DNA of 64,000 nt from positions 22,042,182 through 22,106,181 of the forward strand of contig NC_088711.1 in NCBI RefSeq assembly GCF_963576615.1. Reading direction: 5' to 3'. The position numbers were made by a program, and so were the translations under genes. This stretch comes from Watersipora subatra (taxonomy: Eukaryota > Bryozoa > Gymnolaemata > Cheilostomatida > Watersiporidae). How positions within the stretch are numbered: the first letter of the stretch is position 1; each line of letters opens with the position of its first letter. This document shows, one piece after another, positions 11,901 through 21,929 of the stretch. The notes under the pieces are model-generated. The model saw only the letters and a list, made by a program, of their open reading frames with translations. It did not search any database and was not told the origin of the DNA.

Positions 11901-14900
11901 TATGCTTATCTACTCTTTATGTTGTTGATGTTTATACAGTCATGTTGTTAATGGTCCGCCATTTTTATTTGGAATTATGGTTGAAGACTTGAATTTTTAG
12001 TAATCGAAAAACATAGTATAAGTAGCGATGCTACACTACCATGATAGAAAATAACAAGGCAGCTTTACTTACAATGACTGACTCATACAATCAGTGCAGC
12101 GCTATGTTGTTTACATGACCCAATAGAAATTTATTAGTGTCTCCATTCCTCACTATTCACAGTTGCCCTGAGCAGGCCTTGTAAGAAAAAAAACTTGCTT
12201 ACAAGAATTATGTGTAATGAATGCTTTGTTTGCTCACATATCCATTTTTACTCCAAAATTAGTTATAATCTTTTTGAAATATTTGCAAAAAGGAACATTA
12301 CCCTGAGTTATCCTCCCCTACTATTAAACAATATTCTATACCGTTCAAGAGTTTTCAAAGATAAACTTATATTACTACAAGAAGAGCAGGTACTCTCTTG
12401 TTTCTTTATCCCCTGTTGAGGATATACGTATTGCCCTGCAGGCTTAAATGTTTTACGTTGAACTTGATTATTCCGATTATACATATACATGTATAACTGT
12501 TCTCAAAGTATTACATAGCCATTATATCCTATACAAGGGATACTCTTTTTCAGCAACATGCAGAGAAGCAAACAATGAGTCATACCATGGAACTGGTCAC
12601 ACAATAGTAACAAATGAGAGAACAATGTTATCCGTTATATCTCACTTGATCTTGAGTTCATCAACTCAGTAGAAAAAGATAGCGTTTGGTTGACGGGCCA
12701 TGTGTGAGACTCTTATATGAGGTTATTTAGAATTGTTTACAATGTAACCCGATGTGGACCTTTTTAATTTGGTAGTTGCTTTTTATCTTTGCCCATCATT
12801 CTCACTCTGCCTCTCAATTCAACTTAACTGTAGTCACTTTCCCAATCATGATCTCTGTTCATTGTATCTATTGGGATCAGCTGTGTAGGAATCAACACGC
12901 TTGACCATTTATTATAGTGATTCTGTTATTTGCTGTAAAGCTGGAATAACAATTTTTATTGTATTCCTAATAACATATTTAAATAGCATGATATATAAAA
13001 CAGTGTTTGCTTTGATTGTGATAGATCCTAGAATGTTACATATTATAGTTTTGGCTTAAAGCATGGTTGATGACATTATGAGAATATTATCACTGCTCTC
13101 TGACTTCAACTGAGACCAACTAGTGCTAGTTTTACTAAATAAAGATAAATATCTACTAACCTTGACACAGCCTTCTGTGTAGGTTCAGCAATTTCTCAAG
13201 GCGAGCGAGAAGTTCATCTTTATTTGAAACGTCTGCAGCTTGTTCAGCGTTAGACAGTTCGGTGCGATGATTGTTGATATCTTCACAGCTGCATTCTGCA
13301 TCGCTCTTTAACTTTTGCAGCCCATTCTTCCTCTCTAAAAATTAGGGTCTTGAAGGTTTTTAACTTATTTTATATCCTGTAGCAATCAGCTTTAGGAGTT
13401 TAAAGCTGCATATTTCAACTAAATGTACTTGTAACTGACAAACATGACAGTTTCTGTAGAGGCTATAAAAAACTGCTCTACTGCTAATTAATTGCTGTCA
13501 TTGTAAACAAACTTTAAAAAGCATGATTAACCAATAATTTATTTCTTAATTTACTGCCTAAATATGCTAATGAACCAATCCTATGCCCGCCTATGTGATA
13601 CCCCTAATTTAATGCTTGGAGGGTGCATTCAGCCTAAAAAAACATAACTGGAAAAACATTCCCATTAATTGTTAATTAGCAAACAAGCAAAAACACTGTA
13701 TTTAGTTTAATCTCTTACTCACACCTCAATACTTCTTAGAAAAGCATAAAAGATATACGAGTAACTAGTCCGACACACTGAAACGCTCTTTGATTTCCAT
13801 TTAACAAATATTTCAGATTCACTCACTAACCAGCTTTCATACTTCTTCTTATACATCCAGCCTTATACAGATGACACTGTGTGAGTCATACAGTCAAACC
13901 TAAATGACATTGTATAAATTATACAGTCAAACCTAGATGACACGGTGTGAGTCATACGATCAAACCTAAATGACACTGTATAAATTATACAGTCAAACCT
14001 AGATGACACTGTGTGAATCATGCAGTCAAACTTAGATGACACTGAGGGATTTATACAGCCAAACTTAAATGACACTGTCTGAGTAATACAGTCAAACCTA
14101 GATGACACTGTATGAGTCATACAGTCAAACTTAGTTGACTGTGTGAGTCATGCAGTCAAACCTAGATGATACTGGGTGAGTTATACGGTCAAACCTAGAT
14201 GACACTGTGTGAGTTATACAGTCAAACCTAGATGACACTGTGTGAGTCATACGGTCAAACCTAGAGGACACTGTGTGAGTTATACAGTCAAACCTAGATG
14301 ACACTGTGTGAGTCATACGGTCAAACTTAGATGACACTGTGTGAGTTATACAGTCAAACCTTGTAATGCTTCCAAACTGAGACTGACATTGTCCATTAAT
14401 GTCTGATCATACTCTGCTTTTATCTTGTAATATCGTCTCCTTTGCTCTTGAAAGTTGAGCTCTAGTACCCAAACACCATCTTCCTCAGTATGGTTGACTT
14501 GCACTAGCAAACATATGGTAGGTAAAAGACTCTAACACATTAGTCAAAAGCTTTTGTTTTGAATATTATTGCTGTAGATTCAGTTCCAAAAGTGGCCAAA
14601 AGTTGGAAAGCAAGCCAAACTAGCTTAAGCCGCAAAAAATATTGTTATTGATATAACTTTTTAATACAAACTACACTTTGTTTTGTTGTAGTCAAGAATT
14701 TGCTCTGACATTTGTTAAGTGAAATTGTTTTATGATTTCTATAAAGCTTGTCTATTGTTAATTATTAGTATTAATCGTTTACTATTCCATTTTTTACACA
14801 AAAGATTTCATGAAATGCTACAGGTTTGTTAATTCAGGGTATATAGTGAATTGAACACAATCACCAGTAAATTAAAGCATGGACAATTGCTTGGTTCCTG

Positions 14901-17900
14901 AAGGGATTTTGAGTTTTGACGAATTCAGTCAACTTGCATAAAAATATATCTAAGTTTTTTTTCTATTTTGGTATAATGCAAGTGTAAAAGCACATAAATT
15001 ACATAATTTTTTTTATTGTGTATTTCAATACATCAGAGTCTTGGCTTTCGAATGAGCTATTGTTTGCCATGGTGAGACAGACATTGGTTGGTGTTTATAG
15101 GATTTCCCCAGAGCTCTACCGCGAAAAAGTTTACTGACATAGTCTCGAAAATTGTGACGTCACAATTCTCATATTCGTTGTTGTGTGCTCTTACCGCTTA
15201 TTTATCAACTACGAAAGTGACGATAATGACGCTAGTGGCAGGCGGAGGTAGGACAACTCCAGAGAACGATTGAAGATGACAAAGGAATCAGTGTTATTAG
15301 TTCTCCATGTACATATTATTTCTATGATAAGTACCTCAGACTCCAAGAACCATACTATATTTTCCCGATGATATTATGCACTAGCTCTTTATTTTAATGC
15401 GATGTTAAGGGTGACGACTGAGACTAATTAATTTCAAACATTGCGTGATCTCGCGAAAGTGCGATTGACATTTAGTCCTAGGGCCACGCAGCCGCTGCAG
15501 GTCGTAATTTAATCGATGTGATTACCTTTATTACCTTTATCAACGACAGTACATTTATTGAAGCATAATTAATTAACCCAGAACATGTGTTTGTATTGGT
15601 CGGTCGTTAGCACGATCGCGGGCATTGTTGATTATCTAGAATCTTAATTTATTATTAGCGCTCTCCGGGTTTAACAGCACCGAATGTCACAGAAAAACGC
15701 AGCCTCAATGGCAGCGAAAGGGATCGACGACCTAAGGCTAAATGAGAATTATGACGCCACATTTTGAGTACCTGAACCGAGTGTTTTTTTTTGCAGGACG
15801 TACTTTTGACACCCCGTTTTTCATAGTTCTATCATTCTTTGTGTATTGAATATAGGCTCATTCGAAAGCCAACACTCTGATGTACTGAAATACATAATAA
15901 AAAAATTATGTAATTTATGTGCTTTAAGTTATCACACCTTAAAGATGTAATTGCGTAAAAAAACGTTCAAATGAAATGAAGACCAATAAAAGGCTAAAAC
16001 ATCAGCTACAATTTGATGCTATTTTTGTCTTTTTAGACTAACCCTGTTCAGAGATATAAACTTTTGAATGAGATGATTTTTTTTTAAAGCTCAGATTTGA
16101 GCGGGTGCTTTATTCGTGATGTATATAGTGATACATACGAAAAGAGTCCACGAGCGATAAATATAAGATCTCTTCTTTAGCCAATCATCAGCACGAAATT
16201 TTTTATTGTTCATAATAAATGTTATCACTAGTAAAACGCGTTGTCTGTGATCTCAAAAATTCCGTCGTTAGTGAATTTACTGAATTACTAGATCGCACAT
16301 CGTTAGTCAATTTACTGAATTCATTGACATTGTTACTGAATTACTGCATTGACACATTTTATTGACGTACAACAGAATTGTAAAAATGCTTCCAGTTCTA
16401 GTGGAGGTTACTCAGAGTTTTTTGAGCATCAAGTGGTTAAAGATTGAGGTAGACAGCTTATGGTCAGAGCTGACAGGCGTCAGCAGCATTATGCTGCAGA
16501 GAAAGATAGGAGAATGGAGGTAAATTTATCTTCAACGTTAAGTCTCCTATATACATACTAAACTAAAGGTAATAATTTTACTACTCGTGAATACATTTAA
16601 TAATTAACAAAATTATAAATTTTTGCTATCACCAATCCTCATTTCATAACCTTTTATCATTTCATGTCGCAATAATATTTACTTTAAATTTTCTTTGGCA
16701 GTTTTAGCTAGTAAATTAGATTTATGATTAGAATTTATGTTCACTTCTTACTTGTAGGAAGTGAGAAAAATGGATTGATCAATGCTCATCTTTAACTCCC
16801 AGAAGGAAAGCTTCGAATTGTTGGCTTGGCCTACTTATGCTTTTGTTAAACATTTATTCATTTTGAAAATTACACAATCTATCTAACTCCCAAATTGAAA
16901 GCTTTCAGTGGATACAAGATAGGATGACATATCTATGAATGACATATATTTATTACCTTTGTTTTATTGATTGCAGGATGTTTATGAGGCGCCAACAGTG
17001 GGGCAGTTGTGTCAGCGTGGAAACTGTCATACAGGGGAAAGAGAGACATGAATGTGTGCTGCACAAACCATGATATGTGGCATTCTGTTTCTCAGATACA
17101 TACAGAGTTTGAGTTTACTGAAGTAGAGTAATTTTTCCTATTATATGAGCTGAAACTACTTGAGTGGCCACGATTTGGATGGATGTTTTAAGTAAAAACC
17201 TTCTGCTGAAACAAAAAGTTTTGGCTTGTAAAAATTATATAATAAAATAATAATGTTTAAGATAATGCAAAACAAGATTTGCAGAACTTATTGAATACAT
17301 CATAGCCCGTTGCCACTTGTGTGCAAGCCTTGTCTGATAGATTGGATATAGATGATAGATAGATGGATTTATGAAGTGTAATCATAGCTGTGTTGACAGG
17401 TACTTTTGCATAGCTCGAATTAACTCCAACGGATCCGATATTAAGAGCTACTCCAAAAAGTTTATGCTCCACACTACTAAGTGAATACAAGTGAATCCAC
17501 GCAAAAAGCTGCCAACCAGATGCAAAAATGGCTTTATTAATCCTTTGCCAGAACCGGTGGGTTAATTGATTTCAAAGGAAATGACGTTGTTTTGCGTTCA
17601 CTATTTTGGTCAACTAAAAAAACCATTTGTTTTGTACTTAAATCAACTAATCAAATATGACCAATAAATTTGTTTCTACAAATTGATATTAATAATTACT
17701 AAATAACGTTGACTATACACGACTTTTTAAGGATGCAGTTGGTTTCGCCATATATTTGAACATATTCTTTTCAAAGGTGCGTCTTGCTTTTTTATTTAGT
17801 AACTAGTTTTCAGTGTGGGTTGCAACTGAGAACTTCGCTAATACAAAGGCCGCGATGAAATAAGTTAACTCTACGACCTAATTACCGTAGACTGGCAGAA

Positions 17901-19283
17901 TCGTATTCGGTACTCAGATGTTTATACAGCATTTTGAGGAAACTAATATAACAAATTTTTAATTGTCTTTGTTTGAGACAATTTATAACATTTGAAACAT
18001 TTATAATAATGTATCTGTAGCTAAATTTAACATTTTGTTCTAGCTATAATGAGCAAATATAAAATAAAAAATGTGCGAATAGAGCCGCGTAGGACTAGAC
18101 TTTTATCGCAATAGCCGATGTGAATACGAACAACAACATCTCAGCTGATAACAAACAACAAACAACATCTCAGCTGATAGAAAAAAATCGATACTTTCTG
18201 TTAAAATTGACTAAAATATGGTGCAATCTCAGTTTTTAAACAGATTAAAATATTTATAAATGTCTCGGGTTTTGGCATTTGGAGATGACTGCCTACACAC
18301 ACTTATCCACTGTTACTTATTGTGAACCTTCATGTACCACAATCAAGACAATAAAGCTGCCATATTTCTCCATAATAGTGAAGGGTTTACAATTAGAATC
18401 TGACCGACCAGGGTTTACCCTAATCATGTAACTTTTACGCATAGGAAATCCTGAAGTGCCCGAAGGACCAACCGTCAGTTAAAATGGCAACATTTACCAA
18501 TCAGTGCTGTCCATCTAACATGTCTAGAACATTTAAGTTCAGAACATTCAACTGAAGTTGCTGGCTGCTACATACATTTCTGAGCCTTCAAAGTAAATTA
18601 CTTGCTGCACTTTACTTGCACAATTACTGATGGCAAGTTTCAAATTACTCCCATTGCCATCTTTTGAAATCATGTTCGCATAGTTCCTAGTACATTAACA
18701 CAGCTCACACTCTAGTATTAACTAACTCTATGTATTAATATTTGGAAATACCTTCTGGTAAGTTCTTCTTTTTTGCAATTCTGTTTGAAATCTCTCGAAT
18801 TTGAGTCTGAAGCAAAATGGCCGTTTGAAAGACATTGAAGTGAATAGCCCTCTCTCTTGCGCACTTGCCGGCATCATCAGTCAGCTGAATGTACTCTAGT
18901 TGAAGTTCAGGTGAAGAGAGGAATGATAGCTGCTGTTTGATTGATGATCTCTTACCCGCAACCGCAGCTCTGTGCAAGGGTGTCTGACCAACATGATCCC
19001 TAACATCAAGGGCCTCATATCTTAGTTCTTGGGCTATAGCTTGTAGGAAACACTTCATGGTGTCGCAGTGGTTTCTCAATGCTGCGCAGTGAAATACTGT
19101 GTAGTTATATCTGCCTGAGCGCTTCTTCAATATCTCAAACGCTAGCTCATGTCCGACGGCTTCCAGAAGATATTTAAGCCGGGTCATGTCGAGTTGCATT
19201 CCTGGTATGCAAATGTATTGTTCCATAAGGTCTGCGAGTTCATTATGCGGAGACGATATCACAGAACTCTTTGGAGAAGACAT
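2985..19283 (-). CDS. Ankyrin-repeat plus coiled-coil protein, seven exons, 394 aa
   Basis: Exons, 5' to 3' on the minus strand: 19283-18752, 14503-14360, 13334-13161, 11608-11498, 9854-9738, 4077-4030 and 3043-2985. Every intron has GT-AG ends and every junction is phase 1, so the joined frame is open for 395 codons including TAA. Residues 1-177 hold about three ankyrin repeats: a TVFHCAALRNHCD block near residue 65, GQTPLHRAAVAGKRS near 100 and a weaker one near 145. Residues 178-375 are rich in Glu, Lys, Gln and Leu in heptad spacing and should form a coiled coil. The protein ends in SFADWANCMERYFDS. No signal peptide or membrane segment is seen, so a cytoplasmic scaffold role is an inference. 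I do not recognise a named orthologue. The start is the first ATG after an acceptor-like TTTACACAG at 19291-19299; a further coding exon upstream is possible because the frame stays open back to that acceptor. A LINE, several MITEs and minisatellites lie in its introns. Confidence 0.82.
3045..3220. repeat. 25-bp minisatellite abutting the last acceptor of the ankyrin gene
   Basis: The unit TGAGAGATGTGGAGTCATCTACATC is repeated about seven times (unit given here across positions 3058-3082, key part GGAGTCATCTA). On the gene strand each unit contains TAG followed by ATGACTCC, the same bases as the intron-exon junction at 3043. The array therefore lies in the intron and multiplies the acceptor sequence. 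Confidence 0.9.
3595..3872 (-). mobile_element. 5'-truncated 3' end of the CR1/Jockey-like LINE
   Basis: This stretch aligns with 4287-4540, the last part of ORF2 and 3' end of the LINE at 4265-9060. Shared landmarks are GCAATTTGTTCATATC and TGAAAGTTGAAA. The copy is severely 5' truncated and diverged. It lies in the last intron of the ankyrin gene, near exon 6. Confidence 0.75.
4265..9060 (-). mobile_element. CR1/Jockey-like non-LTR retrotransposon, decayed
   Basis: Coding fragments on the minus strand run in LINE order. An ORF1-like pair lies at 8996-8790 (coiled-coil-like) and 8577-8197. ORF2 opens near 7190 with LSIAHLNIR, the usual start of an AP-endonuclease domain, followed by LCNFNVNLL and LIDHVYTN at 6700-6540. 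The reverse transcriptase lies at 5785-4765 with LDFSKAFDCVNHKIL, VGVPQGSL and the catalytic FAYADDT. The C-terminal part is 4870-4427. The reading frame is broken several times: the RT is spread over overlapping frames at 5785-5495, 5558-5073 and 5076-4765. The element lies in intron 5 of the ankyrin gene, same orientation, and is interrupted by a TIR element at 7271-8185. Clade assignment is from motif style only. Confidence 0.85.
7271..8185. mobile_element. 915-bp TIR element nested in the LINE
   Basis: Terminal inverted repeats of roughly 175-180 bp begin AGGTTGACTTGCAACAAAA. The left arm is about 7271-7450 and the right arm about 8005-8185, differing by scattered substitutions and a small indel. 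It lies between the ORF1-like fragment and ORF2 of the LINE, so it inserted after the LINE. No transposase frame is present. I could not identify a target-site duplication, so the superfamily is unassigned. Confidence 0.8.
9587..9708. repeat. 62-bp tandem duplication
   Basis: The block starting ATGCATATTGAATATGACC is present twice in direct tandem with about two differences. It lies just inside intron 5, within 50 bases of the donor of exon 5 (9738). Confidence 0.9.
10640..10691. mobile_element. 36-bp palindromic insertion with 8-bp target duplication
   Basis: Positions 10648-10683 are a perfect 15-bp inverted repeat (CATAGATATAGTAAA and its complement) around a 6-base loop. The same octamer, GGGACACT, flanks it at 10640-10647 and 10684-10691. 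The combination of perfect ends and a perfect 8-bp duplication suggests transposition of a TIR-only remnant, as hAT-type activity would give. It lies in intron 4 of the ankyrin gene. Confidence 0.6.
10951..11032. repeat. 26-bp minisatellite (3 copies)
   Basis: GGTCAATGTTGCCAAGGCTG plus CTAGA-type ending is repeated three times without visible divergence, so the amplification is recent. Intron 4 of the ankyrin gene. Confidence 0.9.
13863..14359. repeat. 33-bp minisatellite starting at the exon 2 donor
   Basis: About fifteen units resembling TAGATGACACTGTGTGAGT plus a CAGTCAAACC ending fill the 3'-side flank of exon 2. On the gene strand each unit carries AG followed by GTTTGACTG, identical to the donor of exon 2 (CAAG then GTTTGACTG at 14363-14351). 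Because the period is a multiple of three, both strands show long open frames of 11-residue repeats; these are not genes. Confidence 0.9.
14987..15925. mobile_element. 939-bp TIR element (MITE family 2, long copy)
   Basis: Inverted terminal repeats of about 70 bp start AAAGCACATAAATTACATAA (14987-15057 and 15855-15925). They include the conserved CATCAGAGTCTTGGCTTTCG stretch and are well matched. The interior has no transposase. A related, internally deleted copy is at 53085-53416. No clear target duplication could be read. It lies in intron 1 of the ankyrin gene. Confidence 0.8.
16380..17140 (+). pseudogene. Degenerate P2X7-C-terminal-like coding patch
   Basis: Two stretches look formerly coding. 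One is 16389-16525, ending in an acceptable donor (GGAG then GTAAAT). The second begins after TTGATTGCAG at 16978 and reads VGQLCQRGNCHTGERET, then after a stop and frame change CCTNHDMWHSVSQ. The Cys spacing (C-x4-NC, then CC) recalls the P2X7 C-terminal domain found in many invertebrate multi-copy proteins. The frame is broken and the match is from memory, so this is a weak call. It lies inside intron 1 of the ankyrin gene on the opposite strand. Confidence 0.3.
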
Positions 19284-20043
19284 CACGGATCTGTGTAAAT
19301 AAAGGAATAAAGGATAATGGTGTACAAAGACCCGAGATAATGGATAAACCTGTATCAGTTTATTTGATGAGCAAAGCTATGCACCATACAAAAGCAGCAG
19401 TTTGTCACAAAATAGTACTAGGCATACAACAAACCCGACGCAACATGCAAAAATCTTTTGTAACTGTTAGAGAATCTTCCACAAATTTTTTGAGACATTT
19501 GGAAACCAGACATTTACCAACATGTTCAGATACGTGAGCAATCCTTAAACCACTCTGCTTAATAATTCAGTTGAGATGCTTGATTAAATGGAATTTCTTT
19601 GCTGAAGCTAACAGTCATGCATACCTAAGAACACTGCATATACATGTACATATACATCTTTTCATTAGTCTCTGGATATACTACTTTTTCTCTCTTTTAA
19701 CTAGTTATCAGTTTTTTTGGCTCATAAATGATTATCATTAAATTTAACAAAACATATGCGGTGTATTAAAGGACTCTTCAACTGTCGTTATAACTTTGCA
19801 GGCTTATATGAGCAAGGAGTTAGAATGTAAAAGTTTGTCTGAAGTATGACTAAATGTGTCTGTTAGCAGTGATCAAGTTGCATCTGACTTACACATCGTT
19901 TAATAAGATAAGTTGATAAGATAGGTTGATAAGACAGATACCAAAAATTGATATAAAGAGTTGATAAAATGAGTAGACAAAAGTAAACACCTAGTAAAGG
20001 TACTTATATGCAGAGCTGCAAGTGAATGTGAGGTGATCCTCTA

Positions 20044-20215
20044 AAACTTGCAAAGTTGTACTCTAACAGCAAGGTCATACTCTAGCAGCAAGGTCATACT
20101 CTAGCAGCAAGGTCATACTCTAATAGCAAGGTCATACTCTAATAGCAAGGTCATACTCTAATAGTAAGGTCATACTCTCACAGCAAGGTTACACTCTAAT
20201 AGCAAGGAACATAAC
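20044..20215. repeat. 19-bp minisatellite (about 9 copies)
   Basis: The unit AGCAAGGTCATACTCTAAT recurs in tandem with a few substitutions. It lies upstream of the ankyrin gene. Confidence 0.9.
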
Positions 20216-20437
20216 AGGAAGGCCATACTCTAAAATATTCCAACAAGGTCCAAGTAATGGAAAGCAATTTTTGTTACCCACACGTGCTAATAAGCAGTCT
20301 CATCTATCCACAGCAGTATGTTTCTTGATAGAGAGCTTATCATTTATGCCTTTCTGTACATTGGCCAATAAGTCATTTCTGTTTAATTATCTCTTTCTTT
20401 GACCTACTGAACTCTTTTGTTAACTCAACTCCTAGAT

Positions 20438-20553
20438 TACAGGGCATCAGTCGAGGAACTGTACAAACATTTGGGAAAAGTGGCTTCACCTACGTCTTTA
20501 CTTCCTGGTTTAGAGACACGCTTGATTAATAGCAGCGAGTGCGTAATATAAAT
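20438..20553 (+). CDS. Possible isolated terminal exon (35 codons)
   Basis: After a plausible acceptor (CCTAGATTACAG) the plus strand reads ASVEELYKHLGKVASPT and on to a TAA stop, with balanced, protein-like composition. I could not find a matching upstream exon, and it could equally be chance or a gene remnant. No domain recognised. Confidence 0.22.
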
Positions 20554-21929
20554 ATTATCCTATGTGATTAGCGAGGCAGTTAGCTGCAAGTACCACTTTA
20601 TCGTGGTGAACAAAAGAAATGCTGTATGCTGGCATAGTTGGGCTTTTTCAAGCTGCTTCAGTTCTATAGGAAAAGTCAAAGCTGTTAGCGATAGTTATTA
20701 CACCTGGTAGCAAAGGTAATGTAAAGGGTGTACTGGGTTTAGCTATGAAACCTGAGTATATGTATATGAAACAAAATTGCTGCAAAAATGAGTTACCAAT
20801 TCATGAATGTGTTTCTAATCTCACCAACTGTTGCTTTATGATGTAGCAATTACTGTTTAATTCTGAATAAGCTGTTGATGACTCCCTAGATGTCCTTTTT
20901 ATCATAACTTGTTGGCACTTGTCAATCCGTTGCACAAAGAGTGTAAATTGAGTAAGCAAAAGTTGAATCTTTTGCATAACCAAGCCTTACATTTCCGTGA
21001 TAAATTGATAAACTAATATAGTGTTTACTGTTTTGTGAAGCAGAATATATTCCAAAGTACTCAACCGAAGGAAATAGAAACGACAGGTCTCTTGATCCTA
21101 GACTGTATTTACAACTTCCCATCGACTGTAAAAGCAGTGAGGGTAGCACAATTATTTTTGACCAAAATATCATTGTAAAGCTCGAAGCTAGTGGTGCAGC
21201 ATGAGGGCATCAAAAAGCTGTCAAAAAAGTGATTTATTCCTTTTGAAGGTGGGCTATGTGATAAGAGTGGCATCTAGATCAGAATTTTGAGCTAATTTCA
21301 AATATCTGGTTTCTACACCTCTCAGATTGTTCATTTTTGAGCAATACAATTAATATATTATTTTAATTAAATAAATGTCTGTAATGTTTTATGTGCTTCT
21401 ACCAGCAATGTGATAATGAAAATGGCATATAAATACTAAATAATTAGCAATAACCTAAGTTAGAATCAATTCTGATAACACTAGAATATTTATTATTCAA
21501 ATATTAGAATAATATTAGAATCGTATTATATAATATTATGTATTCCCAGTTTTAGCTGATATTGTGGCAGCTTTACAGTTTGTCCTCATTATTCCCCAAC
21601 TCGTATCTCATTATAGATCTGCAAAACACAATTAAAAATATTTTTAAAGACTCACACCATGCATATATAATATTTTAGTATACATATATTCCTCATTAAT
21701 GTTTATTATGTTGAACCATGTGCTTTATTATGCAAGTGAAATCGCAATTAGTCAGTCTTTTATACAGTATGACACATACCAATGTATTCTAATCAAACAT
21801 GAAGCACACCTCTGGTTACAATACCACTCAAATACTAACCTTCTAATTCACAGTCATTTGAGTCTTTTGCATCACTACTTTCATTTCCAGCCTCTTTATT
21901 TCTATTACTACAGCAGCTGCATCTGCACA

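Noticed and set aside
13863-14337. Repeat proteins with 11-residue TVSSRFDCITH-like units
   Set aside because: Translation of the 33-bp intronic minisatellite that begins at a splice donor.
17257-17578. Open stretch of about 107 codons on the minus strand
   Set aside because: No domain, no splice context and unremarkable composition; expected a few times by chance in a window of this size.
19271-19537. BED-finger-like string on the plus strand (STNFLRHLETRHLP)
   Set aside because: It overlaps the first exon of the ankyrin gene on the other strand at one end, and the required cysteine pair is absent.
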